A DNA stretch of 64,000 nt, from contig CALKEB010000023.1 of assembly GCA_938084845.1 (NCBI GenBank), positions 62,001 to 126,000 on the forward strand, in the 5' to 3' direction. Positions 42,187-52,011 of this stretch are shown piece by piece; position 1 is the first letter of the stretch; each line of letters begins with the position of its first letter. The position numbers and the translations under genes were made by a program. This DNA is from an uncultured Polaribacter sp. GTDB lineage: Bacteria > Bacteroidota > Bacteroidia > Flavobacteriales > Flavobacteriaceae. Under the pieces are notes generated by a model, which had not been told where the DNA came from, searched no databases, and saw only the letters and a list, made by a program, of their open reading frames with translations.

Positions 42187-43398
42187 ATGTCTGTTCTAAG
42201 TGGTAAAAAAATTCTTTTAGGTATTACTGCAGGAATTGCTGCTTATAAAACAGCCAGTTTAGTTCGCTTACTCATAAAATTAGACGCAGAGGTCCAAGTT
42301 ATAATGACTCCTGCGTCTAAAGATTTTATAACACCTCTTACCCTTTCTACACTCTCAAAAAGACAAGTACATTCAACTTTCTACAATAAAGAAGAAGAAA
42401 ACGAAGTTTGGAACAATCATGTAGAACTTGGTCTTTGGGCAGATTATTTTTTAATTGCTCCAGCTACTGCAAATACGTTGTCAAAAATGGCAAATGGTGT
42501 TTGTGATAATTTATTGTTAGCCACTTATTTGTCTGCAAAATGTCCAGTATATTTTGCACCTGCTATGGATTTAGATATGTACAAACATACATCTACCTTA
42601 GACAATTTATCTAAGTTACAAGAATATAGTAATGTAATGATTCCTGCAACGTCAGGAGAGTTAGCAAGTGGTTTAGTAGGAGAAGGTAGAATGGCAGAGC
42701 CAAAAGATATTATTACTTTTATAGAATCTGATATTTTGTCTAAACTCCCATTGAAGCAAAAGAAAGTATTAATCACTGCAGGACCAACCTATGAAGCTAT
42801 AGATCCTGTACGTTTTATTGGCAATCATTCTTCTGGAAAAATGGGGTTTGCTTTGGCTAAAGAAGCAGCAAACTTAGGTGCTGAGGTTATTTTAATCTCA
42901 GGTCCAAGTCATCAACAAATAAAGCATTCTCTTATACATAGAATAGATGTAACTACAGCTCAAGAGATGTATCAAGAAGCACATAAGCATTTTGATAAAG
43001 TTGATATTGCAATACTTTCTGCAGCAGTTGCAGACTATAAACCCAAAAATGTTGCAAGCCAGAAAATAAAAAAGAAAGATGCAACGTTAACCATAGAGTT
43101 AGCACCTACAAAAGATATTTTGGCATCTTTAGGAGCTATTAAAAAACACCAGTTTTTAGTTGGTTTTGCTTTAGAAACCAATAATGAGGTAGAGAATGCA
43201 CAACGTAAGCTAAAACGAAAAAATTTAGATGTCATTGTGTTAAATTCTTTACAAGACAAAGGTGCTGGTTTTGCAACAAACACAAATAAAATTACTATTA
43301 TTGATAAATACTTTAGTCAAAAACTATTTGAGTTAAAGTCTAAAGATGAGGTTGCCAAAGATATTATGAATGAAATTATTGTTAAATTAGATGCGTAA
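42187..43398 (+). CDS. coaBC: Bifunctional phosphopantothenoylcysteine decarboxylase / synthetase
   Basis: Fused CoaC and CoaB for coenzyme A synthesis. 403 residues. The N-terminal flavoprotein half has GKKILLGITAGIAAYKTASL, the catalytic His in WNNHVELGLWADYFLIAPATANT and PAMDLDMY. The synthetase half starts near residue 190 (KKVLITAGPTYEAIDPVRFIGN, quoted in part) with SSGKMGFALAKEA and ILSAAVADYKPK. It overlaps porD by 8 bases. Confidence 0.97.
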   Translation: MSVLSGKKILLGITAGIAAYKTASLVRLLIKLDAEVQVIMTPASKDFITPLTLSTLSKRQVHSTFYNKEEENEVWNNHVELGLWADYFLIAPATANTLSKMANGVCDNLLLATYLSAKCPVYFAPAMDLDMYKHTSTLDNLSKLQEYSNVMIPATSGELASGLVGEGRMAEPKDIITFIESDILSKLPLKQKKVLITAGPTYEAIDPVRFIGNHSSGKMGFALAKEAANLGAEVILISGPSHQQIKHSLIHRIDVTTAQEMYQEAHKHFDKVDIAILSAAVADYKPKNVASQKIKKKDATLTIELAPTKDILASLGAIKKHQFLVGFALETNNEVENAQRKLKRKNLDVIVLNSLQDKGAGFATNTNKITIIDKYFSQKLFELKSKDEVAKDIMNEIIVKLDA

Positions 43399-44281
43399 AA
43401 TAGTTCTTTTTGTCAGTTTATTATTTGTTTTCAAATCGCTTAATGCGCAAGAATTGAACTGTTTAGTAAACATAAATTATGAGCAAATTGCAGGTTCTAA
43501 TCGACAGGTTTTTGTGACGCTAGAAAATGCATTGTCCGAGTTTATAAATAAGACAAAATGGACAGATAGAATTTTTGAAGTAGAAGAAAGAGTAGATTGT
43601 GCAATGAATATTATTATCTCATCTAGAGATGGCAATACATTTTCGGCGACACTACAAGTACAATCTTCGAGGCCTACTTACGGTTCAAGTTATTTAACAC
43701 CTATATTAAATATTAAAGACAACGATTTTACTTTTCGTTACAATGAGTTTGATCCATTAAATTATAACAGAAATAATTTTGATAGTAATTTAATCTCTAC
43801 CATCGTGTTTTATGTATATACCATATTAGGGGTAGATGCAGATACCTTTTCTAAATTTGGTGGAGATAAGGAATTAAAAGAAGCCCAAAATGTAATGTTA
43901 CAAGCACAGCAAAGTGGTTTAGCCTCTTGGCAAAACGTTGTAGGGAAACAAAATAGATACTTATTAATTGATAATTTATTATCAACTAAATTAAAAAAAT
44001 ATAGAGAGGTAATGTATGATTATCATATTAAGGGAATGGATAATTTTGCAGCAAATAAAGATTACGCCAAACAAGCTATTGAAACAAGCGTCTTAGCAAT
44101 GGAACAAATTTATAATAAAACTGTTGGTAATTATTTAATTCGTCTTTTTTTTGATGCAAAAGCTGGCGAGATTGTAAATGTTTATTCAGACGGTCCTAAG
44201 ACCAAAAATAGTAGTAATTTAAAAAATACTTTAAAAAGAATTTCTCCAAATAATAACGCTAAGTGGAGAGATATTGAATAA
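43391..44281 (+). CDS. porD: DUF4835 / type IX secretion protein PorD-like
   Basis: A 296-residue exported protein. Signal peptide (MRKIVLFVSLLFVFKSLNA), then the family opening ELNCLVNINYEQIAGSNRQV and the recognisable FNEFDP-like segment TFRYNEFDPLNYNRNNFDSNL. The family (DUF4835) is found in gliding and T9SS-positive Bacteroidota and is called PorD in some annotations; its biochemical role is not established. Its position between coaBC and recN is typical of flavobacteria. The start overlaps coaBC by 8 bases. Confidence 0.85.
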   Translation: MRKIVLFVSLLFVFKSLNAQELNCLVNINYEQIAGSNRQVFVTLENALSEFINKTKWTDRIFEVEERVDCAMNIIISSRDGNTFSATLQVQSSRPTYGSSYLTPILNIKDNDFTFRYNEFDPLNYNRNNFDSNLISTIVFYVYTILGVDADTFSKFGGDKELKEAQNVMLQAQQSGLASWQNVVGKQNRYLLIDNLLSTKLKKYREVMYDYHIKGMDNFAANKDYAKQAIETSVLAMEQIYNKTVGNYLIRLFFDAKAGEIVNVYSDGPKTKNSSNLKNTLKRISPNNNAKWRDIE

Positions 44282-44342
44282 TTAATTCTTTTAATTTTCT
44301 AATATTATTTCACTAATTTTATCTAATAAAAAATTAGTCAAT

Positions 44343-45995
44343 TTGCTTACACAACTATCCATACATAACTATGCTTTAATTGATCAATTGTCTATTGATT
44401 TTTCTTCTGGATTATCAATAATCACTGGAGAAACAGGTGCTGGTAAATCTATTTTATTAGGTGCGTTAGGGTTAGTATTGGGAAACAGAGCAGACTTATC
44501 TACCTTAAAAGATACCACTAAAAAATGTGTGGTTGAAGCTAAAGTTACTGTAGAAAACTATAACTTAAAAGAATATTTTAATACTGTAGATTTAGATTAC
44601 GAAATCGAAACAATTATTAGAAGAGAAATTTTACCTTCTGGTAAATCTCGTGCTTTTGTTAATGACACCCCCGTTAAGTTAAGTGTTTTAAATAATTTAA
44701 GACTTAAATTGATTGATGTTCACTCACAGCATCAAACCATGCAGTTGTCAGATAATGATTTTCAGTTTAAAATTTTAGATGCACTTGCAGAGCATCAAAA
44801 AGAATTAGAAAGTTATGCTGTACATTACAAAAAACTGAATCAATTAAAAAAAGAGTTCCAAGATTTAGAACAATTACAAAGAGAAGCCAATCAAAAACAT
44901 GATTATAATTTGCATTTATTTAACGAGCTAGATAAAGCAAAATTACAAGTTGACGAACAAGAAGAATTAGAAGAGAAATTAGAAAGACTGAATAATATAG
45001 AAGACATAAAACTTACAATCTCTGAAGCTTTAGAAATTTCTATACATGAGGAAGTTGGCCTTCAAAATTTACTGAATACTTTAGAAAACAGAGTAGCTAA
45101 AATTGCGCATTTTTCTAAAGACTATCAAAATTTATCAGAACGAATAACTTCTGTGAAAATTGAGTTTGATGATATTGTTGCAGAATTAGAAAATGCAAAT
45201 GAAAATGTAAATTTTAATTCAAATGATATTGACCTTTTAAATGATAGATTACAATTAATTTATAATTTACAGAAAAAGCACTATGTCCAAACAAATCAAG
45301 AATTATTAACTATTCTAAAAGAGTTGGCAGATAAAGTTGATCAGGTAGAAAATGCTGAAGAAACTCTAAATCTTAAACAGAAAGAAATTGAACTAGTTGC
45401 TAAAAAACTAGATGTATTAGCAGCAATTATCTCTAAAAATAGGGTAAATGCAATACCTAAACTTACCAAAAAATTAGAAATACTTTTAGCAGATTTAGGA
45501 ATGAAGAACTCTCGTTTTTCAATTAAAATAAACACTTCAAATAACTATTTTTCGAATGGTAAAGATGAACTTTCTTTTTTGTTTTCTGCTAATAAAGGAG
45601 GTAGTTTTGGTGATTTAAAAAAGGTTGCATCTGGTGGTGAATTATCCAGAATTATGTTATCTGTAAAAAAAGTACTCTCTGAACATACAAAACGCCCAAC
45701 TATTATATTTGATGAAATTGACACTGGGGTTTCTGGAGAAGTTTCAAATAAAATAGCAGCTATTATGCAGCAAATGGGTACTAATATGCAAGTTATTGCT
45801 ATTACACATTTACCACAGATTGCTGCAAAAGGAAAAAAACATTACAAAGTTTTTAAAAAAGAGATTAATGGCAGTACAACCACAAATTTAAAAGAACTTA
45901 CCACTAAAGAACGTGTTATAGAAATTGCAGAAATGTTGAGTGGTAAGAACATTTCAGATTCGGCTTTAACACATGCAAAAGAATTGTTAAATTAA
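44343..45995 (+). CDS. recN: DNA repair protein RecN, TTG start
   Basis: SMC-like ATPase acting in double-strand break repair. 550 residues. N-terminal Walker A ITGETGAGKSILLGALGLVLG, a central coiled coil (about residues 150-370, with LEQLQREANQKHDYN and EEKLERLNNIEDIK), then the signature VASGGELSRIMLSVK and Walker B PTIIFDEIDTGVSGEV. The start is TTG at 44343 (LLTQLSIHNYALID), which matches family starts; no ATG is available. It lies 61 bases after porD. Confidence 0.95.
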   Translation: MLTQLSIHNYALIDQLSIDFSSGLSIITGETGAGKSILLGALGLVLGNRADLSTLKDTTKKCVVEAKVTVENYNLKEYFNTVDLDYEIETIIRREILPSGKSRAFVNDTPVKLSVLNNLRLKLIDVHSQHQTMQLSDNDFQFKILDALAEHQKELESYAVHYKKLNQLKKEFQDLEQLQREANQKHDYNLHLFNELDKAKLQVDEQEELEEKLERLNNIEDIKLTISEALEISIHEEVGLQNLLNTLENRVAKIAHFSKDYQNLSERITSVKIEFDDIVAELENANENVNFNSNDIDLLNDRLQLIYNLQKKHYVQTNQELLTILKELADKVDQVENAEETLNLKQKEIELVAKKLDVLAAIISKNRVNAIPKLTKKLEILLADLGMKNSRFSIKINTSNNYFSNGKDELSFLFSANKGGSFGDLKKVASGGELSRIMLSVKKVLSEHTKRPTIIFDEIDTGVSGEVSNKIAAIMQQMGTNMQVIAITHLPQIAAKGKKHYKVFKKEINGSTTTNLKELTTKERVIEIAEMLSGKNISDSALTHAKELLN

Positions 45996-45997
45996 TT

Positions 45998-46005
45998 TAT
46001 ATTTG
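45998..46005 (+). promoter_or_regulatory. -7 promoter element for fabI
   Basis: TATATTTG matches TAnnTTTG, beginning 3 bases after the recN stop codon and 40 bases before the fabI ATG. The -33 TTG is not at the standard spacing. Confidence 0.5.
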
Positions 46006-46045
46006 CCACATCAACTAAACGAGTAAGAAACGAATATTTACAGAT

Positions 46046-46861
46046 ATGTATAATTTATTAAAAGGAAAAAGAGGAATAATTTTTGGTGCTTTGAATGAGC
46101 AGTCTATAGCATGGAAAGTAGCAGAAAGAGCACATGAAGAAGGTGCTTCTTTTGTGCTAACAAATGCACCAATTGCACTTAGAATGGGAGAATTAAATGC
46201 TCTTGCAGAAAAAACGGGTTCTCAAGTAATTGGAGCTGATGCAACTTCTATGGATGACTTAACAAATCTTGTTGAAAAATCTATGGAAATTTTAGGTGGT
46301 AAAATAGATTTTGTTTTACATTCAATAGGAATGTCAGTTAACGTTCGTAAAGGAAAACACTATACAGATCCAAAATATGATTTTACCACAAAAGGGTGGG
46401 ATATTTCTGCAGTCTCTTTTCATAAGGTAATGAATGTATTATACAATAAAAATGCCATGAGTGAATGGGGTTCTATTGTTGCGTTAACTTATATGGCAGC
46501 ACAGAGAGTTTTTCCAGATTATAATGATATGGCAGACAATAAAGCTTACCTAGAAAGTATTGCGCGTAGTTTTGGATATTTTTTTGGAAGAGATCATAAA
46601 GTTCGTGTAAATACCATTTCTCAGTCACCAACTCCAACAACAGCAGGAAGTGGTGTTAAAGGTTTTGATGGTTTTATAGAATATGCAGAAAAAATGAGTC
46701 CATTAGGTAATGCTACTGCTTTAGAATGTGCAGATTACACCATTTCAATGTTCTCAGATTTAACTAAAAAAGTAACACTACAGAATTTATTTCATGATGG
46801 AGGTTTTTCAAATATGGGAGTAAGCGATCCAGTGATGGATAAATTTGTTGGAGAGGAATAA
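46046..46861 (+). CDS. fabI: Enoyl-ACP reductase
   Basis: NADH-dependent last reduction step of fatty acid elongation. 271 residues, SDR fold. N-terminal GKRGIIFGALNEQSIAWKVA carries the FabI-type cofactor loop, DFVLHSIGMS is the family signature, and the catalytic Tyr-x6-Lys pair falls within LTYMAAQRVFPDYNDMADNKAYLE (quoted region 20 residues or fewer in practice: YNDMADNKA). The C-terminus holds VRVNTISQSPTPTTAGSG. This is the usual triclosan-target class. Followed by a terminator. Confidence 0.94.
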   Translation: MYNLLKGKRGIIFGALNEQSIAWKVAERAHEEGASFVLTNAPIALRMGELNALAEKTGSQVIGADATSMDDLTNLVEKSMEILGGKIDFVLHSIGMSVNVRKGKHYTDPKYDFTTKGWDISAVSFHKVMNVLYNKNAMSEWGSIVALTYMAAQRVFPDYNDMADNKAYLESIARSFGYFFGRDHKVRVNTISQSPTPTTAGSGVKGFDGFIEYAEKMSPLGNATALECADYTISMFSDLTKKVTLQNLFHDGGFSNMGVSDPVMDKFVGEE

Positions 46862-46967
46862 GTATTTTAGTTGCGATAATTTTTTCTGACTTTTATTTTA
46901 AAGTTTTAAAAATTAAAATAACTTTTCAATTAGAGATTTACAAGTTTCATGATACTTGCAAAATATT

Positions 46968-46998
46968 AAAATGCAAATCTTCTTTAGGTTTGCATTTT
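46968..46998 (+). terminator. Intrinsic terminator downstream of fabI
   Basis: AAAATGCAAA and TTTGCATTTT form a 10-bp stem with loop TCTTCTTTAGG, followed by a T run. About 105 bases after the fabI stop codon. Confidence 0.8.
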
Positions 46999-47038
46999 TT
47001 GTATTTTTACGAGAAGTATAAAGTAACACTAGTTTATA

Positions 47039-48001
47039 TTGCAAAACGCTATAATTCACTTTTCTATAATTATTCCAGTTTACAATCGTCCAAAAGAATT
47101 AGATGAATTGTTAGCTAGTATTGTCGGACAAAATTTTACACATGATTTTGAGGTTTTGGTCATTGAAGATGGTTCTGTTAATAAAAGTGACATTGTAGTT
47201 AAAAGTTATACATCAAAACTAAATATTGCATATTTTTTTAAACAAAATAGTGGGGCAGGAGCTAGTAGAAACTTTGGTATGCAAAAAGCATCAGGTAACT
47301 ATTTTATCATTTTAGATTCAGATGTTATTTTACCCAAACAATATCTAACTCAAGTTCATATAGCTTTATCTAAAAATTACACAGATGCTTTTGGTGGACC
47401 AGACGCAGCACATAAAAAATTCACTTATTTACAAAAGGCAATTAATTATTCCATGACATCTTTGCTTACTACAGGGGGTATTAGAGGAAAAAAAATAGCA
47501 ATTGGTAAATTCCAACCCAGAAGTTTTAATTTTGGTATATCAAAACTAGCATTCACTAAAACAGCTGGTTTTTCTAAAATGAAAAATGGAGAAGATATAA
47601 ACCTAACATTTAGGTTGTGGGAAAATGATTTTAAAACACAACTTATAGAAAGTGCCTACGTATATCATAAAAGAAGAAGTTCTATTCAACAATTTTACAA
47701 GCAAACCTTTGGATTTGGAACTGCAAGACCTATATTAAACAAAAAATACCCATCAACAGCAAAAATCACTTATTGGTTTCCTAGCCTTTTTATTTTAGGC
47801 TTTGCTGCAAGTATTATTTTAGTCTTATTTGGAAATCTGTATTTATTTAGTTTTTATTATTTATATAGTATTGCGCTATTGCTAGATGCTACCTCTAAAA
47901 ACGGATTTATAGTTGGTTTTTTAGCTGTATTTACCTCGTTAACTCAGTTTATAGGGTATGGATTAGGTTTTTTAAAATCATACATTTTCTCTAGACAGTA
48001 A
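47039..48001 (+). CDS. Family 2 glycosyltransferase, membrane-anchored, TTG start
   Basis: A 320-residue GT-A fold glycosyltransferase. N-terminal FSIIIPVYNRPKELDELL, then VLVIEDGS, NSGAGASRNFGMQKASG, and the metal-binding DSD in IILDSDVILP. An acidic GEDINLTFRLW likely supplies the catalytic base. The last 80 residues contain two hydrophobic segments (FILGFAASIILVLFGNLYLF and the following helix), placing the enzyme at the inner membrane. The start is TTG at 47039. Likely acts in surface polysaccharide or glycolipid synthesis; the acceptor is unknown. Confidence 0.9.
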   Translation: MQNAIIHFSIIIPVYNRPKELDELLASIVGQNFTHDFEVLVIEDGSVNKSDIVVKSYTSKLNIAYFFKQNSGAGASRNFGMQKASGNYFIILDSDVILPKQYLTQVHIALSKNYTDAFGGPDAAHKKFTYLQKAINYSMTSLLTTGGIRGKKIAIGKFQPRSFNFGISKLAFTKTAGFSKMKNGEDINLTFRLWENDFKTQLIESAYVYHKRRSSIQQFYKQTFGFGTARPILNKKYPSTAKITYWFPSLFILGFAASIILVLFGNLYLFSFYYLYSIALLLDATSKNGFIVGFLAVFTSLTQFIGYGLGFLKSYIFSRQ

Positions 48002-48049
48002 AGTTGAATTTATTTTACTATTTTGCTTATTAATTTAAAAGTAAAATAA

Positions 48050-50962
48050 ATGAATCTACAAAAAATAGTATTCACTCTTTTTTTATTTTTATGCTGGTCT
48101 TGTCAAAAAAAAGAGGTTATTTCTTCTGCAAACAAAGATCGTTTGTTAATCTCTTATGTTAATCCATTTATTGGGACAGGTGGTCATGGGCATACATATC
48201 CAGGTGCAACAATGCCTTTTGGAATGATGCAACTTTCTCCAGACACTAGGTTAGAGGGTTGGGATGGTTGTTCTGGGTATCATTATTCTGATGATGAGAT
48301 TTATGGTTTTACTCATACACACTTAAGTGGGACAGGAGTTTCTGATTACGGAGATATTTTATTAATGCCTACAAATAAAGCTATATTTAATAATGGCGCA
48401 GACGGAACAGAGGGATACAAATCTAAATTTTCACATCAAAAAGAAGAAGCAAAACCGGGTTACTATAAAGTATATTTAGAAGATACTGATATTAATGTAG
48501 AATTGACTGTTTCTAAACGAAGTGGTATGCATAAATATGATTTTAGCTCAACAAATCAAAAATATATTATTTTAGATTTAGAACACAGAGATCAATTAAT
48601 AGAACATAAAATACATCAAGTTTCTCCAAACATAATTCAAGGTTTTAGACATTCTAAAGCTTGGGCAACTCATCAAAAATTATTTTTTTATATGGAGTTT
48701 TCTCATGAATTTCAAATTCAATATCCATTGTCTAAAAACCCAACCAAAGCTGCAATGAGTATTCATAATCCTAATAATGATCCAGTTTTTGTAAAAATTG
48801 GGATATCTGCTGTGGATATAAATGGTGCAAAAAATAATTTACAAACTGAAATAGGAGATAAAACCTTTGAAGAAGTTAAGAAAGAAGCTCAATACAACTG
48901 GGAAAAGCAATTAGAAAAAATAGTTATTGAGAGTAATAATACAGATTATAAAACTAATTTTTATTCTTCCATGTATCATGTAATGATAGCGCCCAATTTG
49001 TATCAAGATGTTGATGGACGTTATAGAGGAATGGATTTAAAAATCCATCAATCAAAAGAATTTGATTATTATACTGTGTTTTCACTTTGGGATACTTATA
49101 GAGCAGCACATCCTTTATATACTATTATAGAGCAAGATAAAACTAATGATTTTATAAATACATTTCTTGCAAAGTATGATGAAGGTGGCATTATGCCCAT
49201 TTGGGATTTGGCGTCAAATTATACCGGTTGTATGATAGGGTATCATTCAGTTTCTGTGATTGCTGATGCCTATTTAAAAGGAATCCAAAAATACGATGCG
49301 GATAAGGCTTTACAAGCTATGATTTATTCTGCAACTAGAAATAAATTAGGATTAAAAAGTTATAAAAATTTAGGATTTATTCCTGTAGAGGAAGAGAGCG
49401 AGTCTGTTTCTAAGACTTTAGAATATGCTTATGATGATTGGACTATTGCACAAATGGCAAAAGCAATGAATAAGCAAAATGCCTATCAAAAATATATTAA
49501 AAGAGCTCAGTTTTATAAAAATGTTTATGATCCAAAAACTCAATTTATGAGAGGTAGATTTAGAAATACTTGGTTTGCACCTTTTGATCCATACGAAGTA
49601 AACTTTAATTATACAGAGGCTAATGCTTGGCAGTATAGTTTTTACGTACCACAAGATATTTCTGGTTTTATAGAGCTTTTGGGTGGAAAAACAGTTTTAG
49701 AAAATAATTTAGATAAGTTATTTACAGCTAAAAATGAAACTTCAGGAAGAAGTCAGGCAGATATTACAGGATTAATCGGTCAATATGCTCATGGAAATGA
49801 ACCAAGTCATCATATGGCATACTTATATAATTTTGTAAATAAACCTTATAAATCTCAAGATAAAATTCATCAAATTTTAACAAAATTATACACCAATGCT
49901 CCTAATGGAATATCAGGAAACGAAGATTGTGGGCAAATGAGTGCTTGGTATATTTTTTCAAGTTTAGGGTTTTATCCAGTAACTCCTGGGAGTAATCAAT
50001 ATATAATTGGAACACCACTTTTTGCAAAAGTGACGATTAATCTAGAAAATTTAAATCAATTTACCATAATTGCTAATAATTTAAGCAACACAAACATCTA
50101 TATTAAAAGTGCCTACTTAAATGGTTTAAAATTAGATAGAACCTATATTACGCATAAAGAAATTTTAGATGGAGGGGTTTTAACTTTTGAGATGACGGAT
50201 AGCCCATCAAAATGGGGTATTAAAAACGGGCAGGAACCTGTAACAGAAATAAAAGAAAATTTAATAGTACCAGCACCATTTATTGCAGAAGGTAATATTG
50301 CTTTTAAAGGTAAGACTACTGTAGTATTAGATAATGTTGATAAGGATACTGATATATATTATTCTTTAGATACTACCTTTAATAAATATAATACTCCTTT
50401 TACAATTTCAAAAAAGTCTACTCTTCGAGTGTTTGCACAAAAAGATAGTAAAAAAAGTGAGATCATTAAAACAGAATTCTTTAAAATAGATCCTAGTGTA
50501 AAAATTAATCTAGAAACAAAATACGCTAATCAATATAATGCAGGAGGAGATAATGCATTGATAGATGGGGTTTTAGGAACGCAAGATTTTAGAACAGGAA
50601 CCTGGCAAGGGTACTGGGATGAAGATGTGATTGTGACTGTAGATTTAGGAAAAGTAAAATCATTTTCTACAATAAATGTAAACTTTTTAAAAGATCAACG
50701 AAGTTGGATTTTTTTGCCAAAAGAAGTTCGTATTTTAATATCTAAAGACAATAAAAATTTTAAAACTGTTTATTACTCTTTAAATAAAACAATTCAATCT
50801 GAGAAAGTAGAGGTAAAAAAAACACAAACTATGTTTAAAGAGGAAAAAGCAAGATTTGTTAAAATTGTAGCTAAAAAATTAGGGGAACTTCCAACATGGC
50901 ATCTTGGCAATGAACACGATGGTAGGTCTTGGATTTTTGTAGACGAAATTCAGATTAAATAA
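48050..50962 (+). CDS. GH92 family alpha-mannosidase, lipoprotein
   Basis: Exo-alpha-mannosidase of glycoside hydrolase family 92, 970 residues. Lipobox LFLCWSC gives Cys at about residue 18, so it is membrane-anchored outside the cytoplasm. GH92 hallmarks: NPFIGTGGHGHTYPGATMPF, YTVFSLWDTYRAAHPLY, GYHSVSVIADAY, and NEDCGQMSAWYIFSSLGFYP with the catalytic Glu/Asp region. After about residue 735 come a chitobiase C-terminal-like strand module and an F5/8 type C (discoidin) domain that may bind sugars. First of three genes (GH92, glycosylasparaginase, MFS permease) spaced 38 and 9 bases. Confidence 0.93.
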   Translation: MNLQKIVFTLFLFLCWSCQKKEVISSANKDRLLISYVNPFIGTGGHGHTYPGATMPFGMMQLSPDTRLEGWDGCSGYHYSDDEIYGFTHTHLSGTGVSDYGDILLMPTNKAIFNNGADGTEGYKSKFSHQKEEAKPGYYKVYLEDTDINVELTVSKRSGMHKYDFSSTNQKYIILDLEHRDQLIEHKIHQVSPNIIQGFRHSKAWATHQKLFFYMEFSHEFQIQYPLSKNPTKAAMSIHNPNNDPVFVKIGISAVDINGAKNNLQTEIGDKTFEEVKKEAQYNWEKQLEKIVIESNNTDYKTNFYSSMYHVMIAPNLYQDVDGRYRGMDLKIHQSKEFDYYTVFSLWDTYRAAHPLYTIIEQDKTNDFINTFLAKYDEGGIMPIWDLASNYTGCMIGYHSVSVIADAYLKGIQKYDADKALQAMIYSATRNKLGLKSYKNLGFIPVEEESESVSKTLEYAYDDWTIAQMAKAMNKQNAYQKYIKRAQFYKNVYDPKTQFMRGRFRNTWFAPFDPYEVNFNYTEANAWQYSFYVPQDISGFIELLGGKTVLENNLDKLFTAKNETSGRSQADITGLIGQYAHGNEPSHHMAYLYNFVNKPYKSQDKIHQILTKLYTNAPNGISGNEDCGQMSAWYIFSSLGFYPVTPGSNQYIIGTPLFAKVTINLENLNQFTIIANNLSNTNIYIKSAYLNGLKLDRTYITHKEILDGGVLTFEMTDSPSKWGIKNGQEPVTEIKENLIVPAPFIAEGNIAFKGKTTVVLDNVDKDTDIYYSLDTTFNKYNTPFTISKKSTLRVFAQKDSKKSEIIKTEFFKIDPSVKINLETKYANQYNAGGDNALIDGVLGTQDFRTGTWQGYWDEDVIVTVDLGKVKSFSTINVNFLKDQRSWIFLPKEVRILISKDNKNFKTVYYSLNKTIQSEKVEVKKTQTMFKEEKARFVKIVAKKLGELPTWHLGNEHDGRSWIFVDEIQIK

Positions 50963-51000
50963 TTAGTTTTTGGCTAATTAACTTAACTAAATAAAATAGA

Positions 51001-52002
51001 ATGAAAAGAAGAAATTTTATAAAAAAAGCTTCTGCTAGTAGTTTAGGATTAATAGCAGCATCTTCACTAATTAGTTGTCAGGAATCTAAGAAAGATAAAA
51101 TAGAGAATATTATAAAATCAAACAACCTAATAAGACCTTTAGTAATTGCTACTTGGAAAACAGATTTAGCTGTAGAAACTGCAGCTAAAGTTTTAGAGCA
51201 GGGAGGTTCTGCACTAAAAGCTGTTGAACAAGGTTGTAGAGTTGAAGAAGCAAACGAAAAAGGACAATCTGTGGGTAAAGGAGGTTTACCAGATAGAGAT
51301 GGTGAAGTTACTTTAGATGCCTGTATTATTGACCATAAAGGAAATTACGGAGCAGTTTTAGGAGTTAAAAATATTAAACATGTAATTTCATTGGCAAGAA
51401 AAGTTATGGAGAAAACCCCACATGTTATGCTTGTAGGAGAAGGAGCTAAAAAATTTGCTATTTCGGAAGGTTTTAAACAAGAGAATTTACTAACTAAAGC
51501 GTCAAAAAAGGCATGGTTAAAATGGAAAGAGACTTCTATGTATAAACCCATTATTAATATTGAAAATCATGACACTATTGGTATGCTAGCTATTGATAAA
51601 AAAGGAAATATTTCTGGCGCTTGTACTACTAGTGGTCTCGCTTATAAAATGCCAGGCAGAGTAGGAGATTCCCCTATTATAGGAGGAGGTTTATTTGTAG
51701 ATAATGAAATTGGAGGAGCTGCAGCAACTGGTTTAGGAGAAGAGGTTTTAAAAACAGTGGGTAGTTTTTTAATTGTGGAACTAATGAGGCAAGGTAAAAC
51801 ACCACAAGAAGCTTGTGAAGAAGCTATAGGTAGAATTGTAAATAAACCAGGTAAAAACTATAAAGATTTTCAAGTTGGTTATATTGCAGTGAATAAACAA
51901 GGTGAAACAGGAGCTTACTCCATACATCAATGGTTTAGTTATAACAAATATGTAGATAAAGTGAACACGCATATACAATCAGATTTTTTTAATAAAGTTT
52001 AA
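51001..52002 (+). CDS. Glycosylasparaginase (N4-GlcNAc-asparaginase), exported
   Basis: N-terminal nucleophile amidohydrolase that cleaves the GlcNAc-Asn bond left after N-glycan trimming. 333 residues. The N-terminus MKRRNFIKKASASSLGLIAA has a twin-arginine-like start and a lipobox-like SLISC. The autoprocessing site is Asp-Thr in ENHDTIGML, Thr192 becoming the nucleophile. GACTTSGLAYKMPGRVGDSP and GAAATGLGEEV match the substrate-binding loops. It lies between the GH92 and MFS genes, supporting action on glycoprotein fragments. The isoaspartyl peptidase alternative is less likely given these loops and neighbours. Confidence 0.9.
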   Translation: MKRRNFIKKASASSLGLIAASSLISCQESKKDKIENIIKSNNLIRPLVIATWKTDLAVETAAKVLEQGGSALKAVEQGCRVEEANEKGQSVGKGGLPDRDGEVTLDACIIDHKGNYGAVLGVKNIKHVISLARKVMEKTPHVMLVGEGAKKFAISEGFKQENLLTKASKKAWLKWKETSMYKPIINIENHDTIGMLAIDKKGNISGACTTSGLAYKMPGRVGDSPIIGGGLFVDNEIGGAAATGLGEEVLKTVGSFLIVELMRQGKTPQEACEEAIGRIVNKPGKNYKDFQVGYIAVNKQGETGAYSIHQWFSYNKYVDKVNTHIQSDFFNKV

Positions 52003-52011
52003 AACCAATTT

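Noticed and set aside
44313-44337. Inverted repeat CTAATTTT...AAAATTAG before recN as a terminator
   Set aside because: Only A/T pairs beyond the ends and no T run; too weak to call.
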